DNA of 64,000 nucleotides from Capnocytophaga periodontitidis (GTDB lineage: Bacteria > Bacteroidota > Bacteroidia > Flavobacteriales > Flavobacteriaceae), in NCBI RefSeq assembly GCF_016126015.1, contig NZ_JAEFDB010000001.1, forward strand, positions 786,716 through 850,715, in the 5' to 3' direction. Made by a program: the position numbers and the translations under genes. This document shows positions 8,442 through 17,233 of the stretch, in pieces. Positions within the stretch are counted from its first letter, which is position 1, and each line of letters opens with the position of its first letter. Below the pieces are notes generated by a model. It made no database searches, was not told the origin of the DNA, and worked only from the letters and a program-made list of their open reading frames with translations.

Positions 8442-10121
8442 ATGAAAAAGATTGTTTTTTTAGCAATGTTTGTAGGTCTTAGTCTTGTCTCTGTGCAATG
8501 TACTAAAATCGTAGAAGAACGCATTGTAGAGCGCGAGCGTACTAATACTATTCTCTCGGGATCTACAGCCCCTACCGCTACTATAGGTAACGTAGGCGAT
8601 TATTATATAGATCTTACCTCTGTAAACCTATATGGGCCTAAAACTGCCGAAGGTTGGGGAAACCCTGTAAGCCTTAGAGGACTACAAGGACAAAACGGTA
8701 CTGATGGGCAAAACGGTCAAGATGCTCCTATACCTCACATCGGAGATGATGGCTATTGGTATATAGGCAATACTAAAACTGCTGTAAAAGCACAAGGGAA
8801 TAACGGCGCTGACGGTCAAAATGGCGTTACCCCTACTATCTCTGAGGACGGCTATTGGATTGTTAACGGACAAAAAACTAATGTAAAAGCCAAAGGAGAA
8901 AAAGGGGCTGACGGTCAAAATGGCACCAATGGACAAAACGGCATTACACCTACTATTTCTATTGACAACAACGGCTATTGGGTAATCAATGGCGTAAAAA
9001 CTGACATCAAAGCCAAAGGTGAAAAAGGGGAAAAAGGGGAGGACGGTCAAAACGGTACTACACCCTCTATTTCTATCGACAACGACGGCTATTGGGTAAT
9101 CAATGGCGTAAAAACCAATACCAAAGCCAAAGGTGAAAAAGGAGAAAAAGGTCAAAATGGAACCACCCCTACTATTACAATTGATAACGATGGTTATTGG
9201 GTAATAAATGGCATAAAATCAAACACTAAAGCCAAAGGTGAAAAAGGAGAAAAAGGTAATGACGGTCAAAATGGAGCCGATGCTCCTAAACCCAATATCA
9301 AAGATGGCTATTGGTATATCGGTAATGTAAATACCAACATCAAAGCTCAAGGCGAAAGAGGACTCCCTGGTAAAGACGGATCTAAAATATACGCAGGTCA
9401 AGGGAAACCTAATACACAAGGTGTAGAAGGCGATTACTACATTGATACTGAGGACAAAATATTCTACGGACCTAAAACCAATACTGGCTGGCCTTCTACT
9501 GGTATATCTCTCTCTGCACAACAAATAATCACTACCGATTATGAGCTTAGTTCTGACGGCAAAACACTTCTGAAATGGAAAAACCCTAACACCCGTTTTA
9601 TCGATATGAACGCCGACCCTAAACTAAAAGACGTAGAATTTATAGCTGAATTAGCTTTTAATGGAGAGCAAGTGTCATACGAATTAAGAACTTTTGTCAT
9701 TGGAAATAAAGTGAAAAGTATAGGTGCTAAGGCTTTCAATGGATGTTTTAGATTAACAACTGTAGAAGCAGATGAAAATAAAACTACACAGATTACAGAA
9801 ATAAAAGAACAAACTTTTGCTAATTGTAATCATCTGCAAAATATAGACATTCCTTCAAATGTTACTACTATTGGTAAAAGGGCTTTTATAGGTTGTTATA
9901 AACTTACAACTATTATACTCCCTGAAAAAGTAAACAAAATAGAAGATCAAGCCTTTATGCAATGTAAGAATTTGCACACTCTAATTACACATAACCCTAC
10001 TGCTTTTAATATAAACAAAAAGGCATTTATTCAAACACACTTACGTAATATTTATGTACCCTCTCAAAAAGCAGACAGTTATAAAGCACTAAATGCAGAT
10101 TACAAAGATATTATCAAATAA
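8442..10121 (+). CDS. Collagen-like and BspA-like leucine-rich-repeat surface lipoprotein
   Basis: 559 residues. The signal ends in a lipobox (VSVQC, Cys20), so it should be a surface or periplasmic lipoprotein. Residues about 48-75 and 325-350 carry related motifs (DYYIDLTSVNLYGPKT and DYYIDTEDKIFYGPKT) flanking a Gly-X-Y collagen-like stretch in which six degenerate units of the type GYWVINGVKTxxKAKGEKG alternate with (D/N)GQNG triplets. The C-terminus (about 410-555) has BspA-type LRR_5 repeats (IGAKAFNGC, ITEIKEQTFANC, IGKRAFIGC). BspA-type repeats commonly mediate adhesion in oral Bacteroidota; that role here is inference. It lies 76 bp after the regulator and ends at a strong terminator. 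Confidence 0.8.
   Translation: MKKIVFLAMFVGLSLVSVQCTKIVEERIVERERTNTILSGSTAPTATIGNVGDYYIDLTSVNLYGPKTAEGWGNPVSLRGLQGQNGTDGQNGQDAPIPHIGDDGYWYIGNTKTAVKAQGNNGADGQNGVTPTISEDGYWIVNGQKTNVKAKGEKGADGQNGTNGQNGITPTISIDNNGYWVINGVKTDIKAKGEKGEKGEDGQNGTTPSISIDNDGYWVINGVKTNTKAKGEKGEKGQNGTTPTITIDNDGYWVINGIKSNTKAKGEKGEKGNDGQNGADAPKPNIKDGYWYIGNVNTNIKAQGERGLPGKDGSKIYAGQGKPNTQGVEGDYYIDTEDKIFYGPKTNTGWPSTGISLSAQQIITTDYELSSDGKTLLKWKNPNTRFIDMNADPKLKDVEFIAELAFNGEQVSYELRTFVIGNKVKSIGAKAFNGCFRLTTVEADENKTTQITEIKEQTFANCNHLQNIDIPSNVTTIGKRAFIGCYKLTTIILPEKVNKIEDQAFMQCKNLHTLITHNPTAFNINKKAFIQTHLRNIYVPSQKADSYKALNADYKDIIK
8724..9380 (+). repeat. Intragenic collagen-like repeat block
   Basis: Six degenerate units of about 87-130 bp encoding GYW-(I/V)-NG-(V/I)KT-xx-KA(K/Q)GE(K/R)G followed by Gly-X-Y triplets. 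The third to fifth units are the most alike, which points to recent expansion. Confidence 0.85.
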
Positions 10122-10131
10122 AATTAAAAAT

Positions 10132-10161
10132 AAAAAAAGCTACCAAATGGTAGCTTTTTTT
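10132..10161 (+). terminator. Intrinsic terminator, bidirectional
   Basis: Stem AGCTACCA/TGGTAGCT (10138-10145 and 10148-10155), flanked by A7 and T7. It ends the collagen-like gene on the plus strand and can serve the ABC ATPase gene on the minus strand. Confidence 0.85.
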
Positions 10162-10185
10162 GTTACTTTTTATTCACATACCCAG

Positions 10186-10935
10186 CTATGAACTCTCACT
10201 GGCTTTACTTGTTACCTGAATAAATACTTCTTCTAAATTGAAAGCTTGTACCTCTTTAATAAGATTTTTAGGAGTATCTTCTTTTATCAATTGCCCCTCA
10301 CTCAATATCCCTATGCGGTCGCAAAAATCCTGCGCCTCCTGCAAATGGTGTGAAGTATACAATACCGACATTCCTCTTACGTTCAACTCTTTTAAATAAT
10401 CAATGATTATATTTTTAGATTGTACATCTACCCCTACAGTAGGTTCGTCCAAAAAAAGAACTTCGGGTGTATGTAATATCCCCGCTACTAAGTTGATACG
10501 GCGTTTCATTCCTCCTGAAAAATGAGCAATTTTCTTATCAGCTACAGTTGATAAAGCAACACGCTCAAGAGCTTCATCTGTTTTTGCTTTTAGCTCCTTC
10601 CCTTTGAGTCCATATAGGCTCCCAAAGTAATGTAAATTCTCTCTCGCGGTAAGTGTGGGATACAAAGCGTATTCTTGTGGTACAATGCCTATTTTATATC
10701 TCAGTAAAGTATCTTTATAGGTAAGCCCTGCAATAGTAAAACTCCCCATTGTAGGCTTAATACTTCCAAAAAGTATTGACATCAGGGTCGTTTTCCCTGC
10801 TCCATTAGGTCCTAAAATACCATAAACTTCTCCTTTCCTCACCTCAAATGACACATCATTCAAGGCAAGAACTGTAGTTTCTTTATATTGTTTGCTGAGG
10901 TGTCGTACCTCAATCGCATTTGGGGTTGTATTCAT
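10186..10935 (-). CDS. ABC transporter ATP-binding protein (ABC-2 exporter type)
   Basis: 249 residues, one complete nucleotide-binding domain: Walker A GPNGAGKTT (about 42-50), Q-loop (IVPQEYALYPTLTARENL), signature FSGGMKRRI (about 139), Walker B VLFLDEPTVG and the switch His in TSHHLQEA. The C-terminus (DTPKNLIKEV) resembles ATPases that work with ABC-2-type membrane proteins. No permease gene adjoins it, so its partner must be elsewhere. It resembles GldA and drug-exporter ATPases in general, but nothing here ties it to gliding. The convergent gene before it ends at a shared terminator. Confidence 0.88.
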   Translation of the reverse strand: MNTTPNAIEVRHLSKQYKETTVLALNDVSFEVRKGEVYGILGPNGAGKTTLMSILFGSIKPTMGSFTIAGLTYKDTLLRYKIGIVPQEYALYPTLTARENLHYFGSLYGLKGKELKAKTDEALERVALSTVADKKIAHFSGGMKRRINLVAGILHTPEVLFLDEPTVGVDVQSKNIIIDYLKELNVRGMSVLYTSHHLQEAQDFCDRIGILSEGQLIKEDTPKNLIKEVQAFNLEEVFIQVTSKASESS

Positions 10936-10974
10936 AACATAAAAAACTTAAAAGCGGGGCAAGTTAGCGAAAAT

Positions 10975-11005
10975 TTGTCAATGAGCAAAGTTTTTTCTAT
11001 TTTTG
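10975..11005 (+). promoter_or_regulatory. Bacteroidota-type promoter of the 11049-14647 gene run
   Basis: TTG 10975-10977, 20-nt spacer, TATTTTTG 10998-11005. It drives the GNAT gene and, given the overlaps that follow, probably all five genes down to 14647. Confidence 0.6.
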
Positions 11006-11048
11006 CCCTCTGTTACCTGCCTTTTGTCACCTGATTATCTAATTGAAT

Positions 11049-11558
11049 ATGACTCAAAAAATACAACTCAAAGTAGCAACTCCAGCCGATGCTTCTGCCA
11101 TTTGGACAATCTTATCCGCTGCTATCCAGCGTCGCAAAACCGAAGGTAGCAATCAGTGGCAAGATGGTTATCCTAATGAACAAGTAATAGCGAATGATAT
11201 TGCCAAAGGCTATGGCTATGTACTTGTAGAAGACGACGAAATAGTAGGTTATTGTGCCTTGCTTATCAATGATGAACCCGAATATGCTCGTATCAAAGGC
11301 AAATGGCTCACCTCTGGCGATTTTGTAGTCTTTCATAGGGTAGCAATTGCACCTAATCATTTAGGGAGAGGCTTAGCAAAAATACTATTGCAACAAATAG
11401 AACAATTCACTTGCGATAATGGTTTTCACTCTCTGCACGCTGATACCAATTTTGACAATACCCCTATGTTGCACCTCTTTGAAAAATTAGGTTATCAGTA
11501 TTGTGGCGAAGTCTCTTTCAGGGGAAGTCCCCGTAAAGCTTTTGAAAAAATATTATGA
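11049..11558 (+). CDS. GNAT-family N-acetyltransferase
   Basis: 169 residues starting at ATG 11049 (MTQKIQLKVATPADA); a TTG two codons earlier is possible but less likely. The acetyl-CoA-binding motif A is clear: VFHRVAIAPNHLGRGLAKIL (about 96-115), with the R/Q-x-x-G-x-G/A loop. The C-terminal HLFEKLGYQYCGEV is the usual GNAT end. It transfers an acetyl group to an amine, but the substrate is unknown. It is first of a five-gene run in which the following start overlaps its stop by 4 bp. Confidence 0.85.
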   Translation: MTQKIQLKVATPADASAIWTILSAAIQRRKTEGSNQWQDGYPNEQVIANDIAKGYGYVLVEDDEIVGYCALLINDEPEYARIKGKWLTSGDFVVFHRVAIAPNHLGRGLAKILLQQIEQFTCDNGFHSLHADTNFDNTPMLHLFEKLGYQYCGEVSFRGSPRKAFEKIL

Positions 11559-12217
11559 ACAAAAAAATACTTTCTTACTTAGAACGATTTATTACTGAAG
11601 AGCGCAAAGAGCGTTTTTTAGAGATTATAGCACAGCGTACCAATCACTTTACGGTAGCGATGGAAGATGTATTCCAAATGCACAACACTAGTGCCGTTGT
11701 GCGTACCTGTGAAGTATTTGGCGTGCAACAAGCGCATAGCATTGAAGGGCGCTTCGGCAAACGCCTTGATGCCAAAATAGCAATGGGAGCTCAGAAATGG
11801 GTAGACGTATTTCGTTATAACGACACTCAAAGTTGCATTGATACGCTTCGTGCGCAAGGTTACCAAATTGTTGCCACTACTCCACATAAAGATGCCTATT
11901 TTCTCAATGACTTTGATATTACTAAAAAAAGTGCTTTTTTCTTTGGCACTGAAAAAGAAGGACTATCAACACAAGTACTTTCACAAGCCGATACTTTCTT
12001 AAAAATACCAATGGTGGGATTTACCGAAAGTTTAAACATCTCGGTAGCTGTGGCTATTGTCTTACAACAACTCACTGATAAACTTCGGCGCAGCGAGATA
12101 GCTTGGCAACTCAGCGATGAAGAACGACTTAATACGCTTATTCACTGGACAAAACAATCAATTCGCAATGTGAATGATGTCCTTACACGATATGAAGAAA
12201 TAAAAGATACCTTATGA
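11555..12217 (+). CDS. trmH: tRNA (guanosine-18-2'-O)-methyltransferase, TrmH/SpoU family
   Basis: 220 residues with the three SPOUT-class motifs: NTSAVVRTCEVFGV (motif 1, about 44-57, with the catalytic Arg), FFFGTEKEGLS (motif 2, about 128-138) and IPMVGFTESLNISVAVAI (motif 3, about 151-168). Both the family N-terminus (ERFITEERKERFLEI) and the C-terminal extension are present, as in TrmH, which 2'-O-methylates G18 in tRNA. Its start overlaps the GNAT stop by 4 bp and its stop overlaps the next start by 4 bp, suggesting translational coupling. A related rRNA methyltransferase of the same family cannot be excluded. Confidence 0.85.
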   Translation: MNKKILSYLERFITEERKERFLEIIAQRTNHFTVAMEDVFQMHNTSAVVRTCEVFGVQQAHSIEGRFGKRLDAKIAMGAQKWVDVFRYNDTQSCIDTLRAQGYQIVATTPHKDAYFLNDFDITKKSAFFFGTEKEGLSTQVLSQADTFLKIPMVGFTESLNISVAVAIVLQQLTDKLRRSEIAWQLSDEERLNTLIHWTKQSIRNVNDVLTRYEEIKDTL

Positions 12218-12762
12218 AAAAAACACTTCTAATTTACTTTATTTTATTCGCTTTGCTACCTCTGTGGTCACAGCATAAGGCAACACTCATTCACGCCGAT
12301 GCTAATTTGTACAAAGTGGACAGTTTGCTCTACAGAAGCGAACAATTAGTAGCTGAGGATAAGGCTATTATTAAGAATATTCCTATCAAATCAATTGTAA
12401 ATCTACGCTATTTCACCCGTTCAGGCGATAAGAAGATTTTTAACGCTTCCGATAATATCAAGCTCATCAATCATCCTTTGCTCACTTGGCGTATCAAAGC
12501 CCCTGAAATAGCACAAACACTGAAAATTATACGCGAACACCAAAAACAAGGAGCCGTACTAATTCACTGTTATCACGGTGCCGATCGTACAGGTATAATG
12601 GTGGCAATGTATCGTATTATTTATCACAATTGGACGATAGAACAAGCTAAAAAAGAAATGCTTAATGGTCCTTATGGCTACCATAGTGTATGGAAAAACT
12701 TAGAAGCATTATTCACTGAAAGCACTGTAAAAGAAGTGCATAAACATTTAGGAATGCAATGA
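12214..12762 (+). CDS. Exported dual-specificity/tyrosine-protein phosphatase-like protein
   Basis: 182 residues. The N-terminus MKKTLLIYFILFALLPLWSQ is a Sec signal, so it should act in the periplasm or outside. The catalytic P-loop is HCYHGADRTG (about 110-119), fitting C-x5-R of cysteine phosphatases, preceded by the IVNLRYF strand where DSPs usually place the general-acid loop. Substrates might be phosphotyrosine proteins of the envelope or phospholipids; neither can be read here. It overlaps both neighbours by 4 bp within the 11049-14647 run. Confidence 0.78.
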   Translation: MKKTLLIYFILFALLPLWSQHKATLIHADANLYKVDSLLYRSEQLVAEDKAIIKNIPIKSIVNLRYFTRSGDKKIFNASDNIKLINHPLLTWRIKAPEIAQTLKIIREHQKQGAVLIHCYHGADRTGIMVAMYRIIYHNWTIEQAKKEMLNGPYGYHSVWKNLEALFTESTVKEVHKHLGMQ

Positions 12763-13856
12763 AAATAACAGACATTATTCAAGAATTAGAAAAACTTGCC
12801 CCTCTGCAATATGCTGAAGGGTTTGACAATGTTGGTTTATTAGTAGGTGATGCCAATGCTGAAGTAAAAGGAGTGCTCATTACCTTAGATACTCTCGAAG
12901 CTGTTGTAGATGAGGCTATTGCCAAAAAATGCAACCTTATTGTGAGTTTTCACCCTATTATCTTTAGCGGACTCAAATCTCTCACAGGAAAAAACTATGT
13001 AGAACGTGTGGTGATGAAAGCCATTCAGCATCAAATTGCGATCTATAGTATGCACACGGCTCTCGATAATCAGTTCTTAGGAGTAAATGCATCTATCTGC
13101 AATCGTTTAGAATTGCAAAACAGACGTATTCTCATTCCTCAACCTCATACCATTCAAAAACTCATCACCTATGTACCAAAATCCGATGCCGAAAACCTTC
13201 GCAAGGCTCTTTTTGCAGCCGGTGCAGGCAATATAGGCAACTATGCTGAGTGTAGTTTTAATCTTGAAGGTAAAGGCACTTATAAAGGAAATGAGGAATC
13301 TCACCCTACCATTGGCGAACCTAATGTGTTCCATACTGAAGATGAAACCCAAATAGGAGTGATTTTCCCTAAACACTTACAACGACAAATATTGCAGGCT
13401 CTTCGTCAAAATCACCCTTATGAAGAAGTAGCTTTTGAGATATATACACTCGAAAATGAACACCAACATATCGGGATGGGAATGATAGGTGAACTTAATA
13501 AAGCTATGCCCGAAAAAGATTTTTTAGCTTACCTCAAAGAACGTATGCAAGTGAGTGTAGTGCGTCACTCGGCATTGCTTAGTAAAGATGTGAAAAAAGT
13601 AGCAGTTTTAGGTGGAAGTGGCGCTTTTGCTATAGAAAATGCCAAACGTGCAAAAGCTGATGTTTATATAACAGCCGACCTCAAATACCACGAATTTTTC
13701 AAGGCTGAAGGACAAATTCTCCTTGCCGATATAGGTCATTTTGAAAGTGAACAATACATAAAATCACTTTTATTTGACTATCTTTCAAAAATTTTTCCTA
13801 CCTTTGCCCTCTCAATATCAAATGTGGATACCAATCCTATCAAATATTATTCGTAA
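12759..13856 (+). CDS. Nif3-like dinuclear metal-centre protein (YqfO type)
   Basis: 365 residues. The N-terminal half has the Nif3 pattern YAEGFDNVGLLVGD and the metal region VSFHPIIF and YSMHTALDN; the C-terminal half has the second metal site (TADLKYHEFF, DIGHFESEQ). Between them, residues about 130-240 form the PII/CutA-like insert seen in YqfO-type members (TYVPKSDAENLRKALFAAG). The family is hexameric and binds two metals; it is often annotated as GTP cyclohydrolase I type 2, with weak biochemical support. It overlaps the phosphatase stop by 4 bp and is followed after 2 bp by the coiled-coil gene, a pairing often seen in Bacteroidota. Confidence 0.88.
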   Translation: MKITDIIQELEKLAPLQYAEGFDNVGLLVGDANAEVKGVLITLDTLEAVVDEAIAKKCNLIVSFHPIIFSGLKSLTGKNYVERVVMKAIQHQIAIYSMHTALDNQFLGVNASICNRLELQNRRILIPQPHTIQKLITYVPKSDAENLRKALFAAGAGNIGNYAECSFNLEGKGTYKGNEESHPTIGEPNVFHTEDETQIGVIFPKHLQRQILQALRQNHPYEEVAFEIYTLENEHQHIGMGMIGELNKAMPEKDFLAYLKERMQVSVVRHSALLSKDVKKVAVLGGSGAFAIENAKRAKADVYITADLKYHEFFKAEGQILLADIGHFESEQYIKSLLFDYLSKIFPTFALSISNVDTNPIKYYS

Positions 13857-13858
13857 AT

Positions 13859-14647
13859 ATGGCACAAAAAGTGGATATTACTGTAGAAGAAAAACTAAGA
13901 GCTCTGTACGATTTACAGCTAATTGACTCAAAAATTGACGAGTTGCAATACACTCGTGGCGAACTACCTTTAGAGGTATCTGACCTTGAAGATGAGGTAG
14001 AAGGACTCAAAAAACGTCACGCTAAATTTAAAGAAGAATTAGATGCTTTACAAGCGGGTATCGCTGAGAAAAAAGCAACAATTGAAGAGGCTAAAGCCCT
14101 CATCAAAAAGTACACTACCCAGCAAAAAAATGTTCGCAACAACCGCGAGTACACTTCTTTGTCTAAAGAAATTGAATTCCAAGAATTGGAAGTACAGTTG
14201 GCTGAAAAACGCATCAAAGAAGGTAAAGCTCAAGTTGACCAAAAGAAAGAGGCTATCAAACAAGTAGACGAACGCAAAGCTCAACGCGATGCCCACCTCA
14301 AACACAAAAAAGCAGAACTCAACTCGGTATTAGCCGAAACTGAGAAAGAAGAGGCTTTTCTTAAAGAAAAAGCTGAAGAATATGCTGCTAAAATAGAGGA
14401 TCGTTTGCTAAAGGCTTACCAACGCATCCGCAGTAGTGTAATGAATAAATTGGCTGTGGTGCCTATCCAGCGTGGTGCTTCTGGAGGATCTTTTTTCACT
14501 ATTCCTCCACAAGTGCAAGTGGAAATCGCTTCTCGTAAAAAAATTATCACTGATGAACATAGCGGACGCATTTTGGTTGATGCCGCTTTAGCCGAAGAAG
14601 AAAAAGAAAAAATGGAAGCTCTCTTCAAAAGTTTCAAAGCTTCTTAA
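13859..14647 (+). CDS. CT398-like coiled-coil protein with a cysteine-free zinc-ribbon region
   Basis: 262 residues. Residues about 20-185 form a long antiparallel coiled coil rich in Lys/Glu/Ala (EVEGLKKRHAKFKEELDALQ). The C-terminus has the layout of the C4 zinc ribbon of this family (GASGGSFFTIPPQ, then EHSGRILVD), but every position where Cys is expected holds Ala, Ser or Gly, and the protein has no cysteine. It therefore should not bind zinc there. The family is a putative nucleic-acid or secretion adaptor (CT398 in Chlamydia). It follows Nif3 by 2 bp and ends the run at a terminator. Confidence 0.8.
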   Translation: MAQKVDITVEEKLRALYDLQLIDSKIDELQYTRGELPLEVSDLEDEVEGLKKRHAKFKEELDALQAGIAEKKATIEEAKALIKKYTTQQKNVRNNREYTSLSKEIEFQELEVQLAEKRIKEGKAQVDQKKEAIKQVDERKAQRDAHLKHKKAELNSVLAETEKEEAFLKEKAEEYAAKIEDRLLKAYQRIRSSVMNKLAVVPIQRGASGGSFFTIPPQVQVEIASRKKIITDEHSGRILVDAALAEEEKEKMEALFKSFKAS

Positions 14648-14680
14648 TAAAGAAATATAAAAATCAAAAATCACAAAATC

Positions 14681-14712
14681 AGCTGTTTAGTACAACACTA
14701 AACAGCTTTTTT
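14681..14712 (+). terminator. Intrinsic terminator
   Basis: Perfect stem AGCTGTTTAG/CTAAACAGCT (14681-14690 and 14698-14707) with a 7-nt loop and a T-rich tail. It closes the run that began at 11049. Confidence 0.85.
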
Positions 14713-14756
14713 CACTTCTTATCTCCTATCTTTTACTTCCTATCTATTAAAATCTT

Positions 14757-14787
14757 TTGCTTTTGTGAAAGGAAAGTATTATCTTTG
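14757..14787 (+). promoter_or_regulatory. Bacteroidota-type promoter of rsfS-ftsH
   Basis: TTG 14757-14759, 20-nt spacer, TATCTTTG 14780-14787, about 45 bp before the RsfS start. Confidence 0.6.
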
Positions 14788-14838
14788 CGCGCTTTCAAGA
14801 AGCACTTATAAATTTAAACTGTAAAAACAATAAAAACA

Positions 14839-15210
14839 TTGAATAAAGAAATATCATCAAACCAGCTTATTAGCAATATTATTGCTGGTATAGAAAAAGT
14901 AAAAGGCACTGATATCACCATTATGGATTTACGCGAGGTTGAAAATACCGTATGCGATTATTTTATCTTGTGTAATGGTTCTTCTAACACCCAAGTATCG
15001 GCTATTTCAGGAGCTATTCAAAAAATCGTTAGCCAAGCCGATGGACATCAACACCCTTGGCACATTGAAGGCGAAGCCAACGCCGAATGGATTCTCATCG
15101 ACTATGTGGATGTAGTCGTTCATATCTTCCAAACAAAAGTACGTGAGCATTACGACCTCGAAGGTCTTTGGGGTGATGCCAAATTTATCAATTTAGAAAC
15201 TAACTATTAA
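14839..15210 (+). CDS. rsfS: Ribosome silencing factor RsfS
   Basis: 123 residues. The core DLREVENTVCDYFILCNGSSNTQV (about 32-55), the HIEGEANAEWILIDYVDVVVHIF block and the final HYDLEGLWGDAK are diagnostic of RsfS, which binds L14 and blocks subunit joining when nutrients are scarce. The start is TTG at 14839: there is no ATG between it and the in-frame stop at 14815. It lies 4 bp before ftsH, an arrangement common in flavobacteria, and both should be read from the promoter at 14757. Confidence 0.92.
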   Translation: MNKEISSNQLISNIIAGIEKVKGTDITIMDLREVENTVCDYFILCNGSSNTQVSAISGAIQKIVSQADGHQHPWHIEGEANAEWILIDYVDVVVHIFQTKVREHYDLEGLWGDAKFINLETNY

Positions 15211-15214
15211 ATAT

Positions 15215-17182
15215 ATGTCGGATAACAAAAGTAACGGAAATCGCTTTTCAGCCTACTGGCTATACGGCGTATTACTGCTCATTCTCATAGGCTTCAATTA
15301 TTATTCAGGAGCGAGCTTTTGGTCTCAACCTAAAGAAATTCCTCAATCTAAATTTGAGGAATACCTCAGCAATGGTGATGTAGCTAAAATCATCATCTTA
15401 AACCGCAAAGAGGCTAATGTATACCTCACCGAGGATGCCCTTAAAAAAGAAGAACACAAAGAGGTAAAACCTACGGGCAATTCTCTTATGCAGGGGGCTA
15501 ATGCGGGCGAAGTACCTCAATATCGCTTTGAATTAGGCGACTTGAGCAATTTCGAAAATCGCTTCGACCAAATTGTAAAAGATAACAACCTTAGCACTAC
15601 TCGTGAAAACAAAACCCAACAAAATGTAATTGGCGATTTGCTGTTCACTCTCTTGCCTTTCGTCGTTATTATTGGTTTGTGGATATTTGTAATGCGTCGT
15701 ATGGCAGGTGCTGGTGGACCTGGTGGTATTTTCAGTATAGGCAAGTCTAAAGCGCGGGTGTTTGACGAAAAGAAAGAAACCCGCGTAACTTTCCAAGATG
15801 TAGCAGGCTTAGAAGGTGCTAAAGAAGAGGTACAAGAGATTGTAGACTTCCTCAAAAACCCCGATAAATATACCTCATTAGGAGGTAAAATACCTCGCGG
15901 AGCTCTGCTTGTAGGTCCTCCAGGTACAGGTAAAACACTCCTTGCCAAAGCGGTAGCTGGTGAGGCTCAAGTACCTTTCTTCTCTCTGTCTGGTTCTGAT
16001 TTTGTAGAGATGTTCGTAGGGGTGGGAGCTTCTCGTGTGCGCGATCTCTTCAAACAAGCTAAAGAAAAATCTCCATCTATTATCTTTATCGACGAGATTG
16101 ATGCTATAGGTCGTGCTCGTGGTAAAAATGCAATGACTGGTGCTAACGATGAGCGTGAGAATACTCTCAATCAATTGCTTACTGAAATGGATGGCTTTGG
16201 CTCTCACACCAATGTAATTGTGCTTGCTGCTACTAACCGCGCCGATATTTTGGATAAAGCCCTAATGCGTGCTGGGCGTTTCGACCGTCAAATTTATGTG
16301 GAACTTCCAAACTTGAACGAACGCAAACAGATATTCCAAGTACACTTGCGCCCTATAAAAACTGCTGAAACCTTAGATATCGATTTCTTAGCAAAACAAA
16401 CTCCTGGTTTCTCAGGTGCTGATATTGCCAACGTTTGTAACGAAGCAGCCCTTATTGCAGCACGTAAAGGTAAAACAGCTGTGAGCAAACAAGAATTCCT
16501 TGATGCAGTAGATAGAATTGTAGGTGGTTTGGAAAAGAAAACTAAAATCCTTACCCCTGAAGAGCGTGAAGCTATTGCTTTCCACGAAGCAGGTCACGCT
16601 ACTGTAAGTTGGTTGTTAGAACACGCCGCTCCATTGGTAAAAGTAACTATTGTGCCACGCGGACAGTCACTCGGTGCAGCTTGGTATCTACCCGAAGAGC
16701 GACAAATCGTACGCACCGAACAAATACTCGATGAGATGTGTGCTGCCCTTGGCGGTAGAGCTGCAGAAAAAGTAGTATTCAATAAAATATCTACAGGTGC
16801 TCTCAGCGACCTCGAAAAAGTAACCAAACAAGCCCGCGCAATGGTAACTATTTATGGGCTCAACGAGAAAATCGGTAATCTTACCTACTACGATTCTGCC
16901 CAGTCCGATTATAGTTTTACCAAACCATATAGTGAGAAAACAGCTCACCTCATCGATGAAGAAATTTCTAAAATCATAGAAGAGCAATACCAACGTGCTA
17001 TTGATATCCTCACCGAGAATAAAGATAAACTCACCACTTTGGCTAACTTGCTCTTAGATCGTGAAGTTATCTTCCGAGATGACCTTGAGAATATTTTTGG
17101 AAAACGCAAGTTTAAAGACCCTCACAATAGTAATGAAGAGGATACTCCTTTAAAAACTGAAAATACTTCTCCAACAGAATAG
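15215..17182 (+). CDS. ftsH: ATP-dependent zinc metalloprotease FtsH
   Basis: 655 residues, full family length. Two membrane helices (about 14-30 and 139-158) bracket a periplasmic domain. The AAA module has Walker A GPPGTGKT (about 234), Walker [10 protein letters not shown], and SRH arginines in [13 protein letters not shown]. The protease site is HEAGH (about 457), with the third zinc ligand Asp in the [13 protein letters not shown] region. It degrades membrane and some cytosolic proteins. It follows rsfS by 4 bp and is followed by a hairpin terminator. Confidence 0.97.
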   Translation: MSDNKSNGNRFSAYWLYGVLLLILIGFNYYSGASFWSQPKEIPQSKFEEYLSNGDVAKIIILNRKEANVYLTEDALKKEEHKEVKPTGNSLMQGANAGEVPQYRFELGDLSNFENRFDQIVKDNNLSTTRENKTQQNVIGDLLFTLLPFVVIIGLWIFVMRRMAGAGGPGGIFSIGKSKARVFDEKKETRVTFQDVAGLEGAKEEVQEIVDFLKNPDKYTSLGGKIPRGALLVGPPGTGKTLLAKAVAGEAQVPFFSLSGSDFVEMFVGVGASRVRDLFKQAKEKSPSIIFIDEIDAIGRARGKNAMTGANDERENTLNQLLTEMDGFGSHTNVIVLAATNRADILDKALMRAGRFDRQIYVELPNLNERKQIFQVHLRPIKTAETLDIDFLAKQTPGFSGADIANVCNEAALIAARKGKTAVSKQEFLDAVDRIVGGLEKKTKILTPEEREAIAFHEAGHATVSWLLEHAAPLVKVTIVPRGQSLGAAWYLPEERQIVRTEQILDEMCAALGGRAAEKVVFNKISTGALSDLEKVTKQARAMVTIYGLNEKIGNLTYYDSAQSDYSFTKPYSEKTAHLIDEEISKIIEEQYQRAIDILTENKDKLTTLANLLLDREVIFRDDLENIFGKRKFKDPHNSNEEDTPLKTENTSPTE

Positions 17183-17190
17183 AGTTTTAA

Positions 17191-17221
17191 AGGCTTCCTT
17201 TTGCAAAAGGAAGCCTTATTT
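17191..17221 (+). terminator. Intrinsic terminator after ftsH
   Basis: Perfect stem AGGCTTCCTTTT/AAAAGGAAGCCT around a GC loop (17191-17216) followed by TTATTT. Confidence 0.8.
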
Positions 17222-17233
17222 ATATAAAACAAA

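Noticed and set aside
8682..9524. Long minus-strand frames opposite the collagen-like gene
   Set aside because: They mirror the repeats of the plus-strand gene (FFSFFTFGF-type translation) and have no start signal of their own.
10186..10935. Gliding-motility ATPase GldA
   Set aside because: The sequence is a generic ABC-2 exporter ATPase; no gldF/gldG neighbours and no GldA-specific feature was seen.
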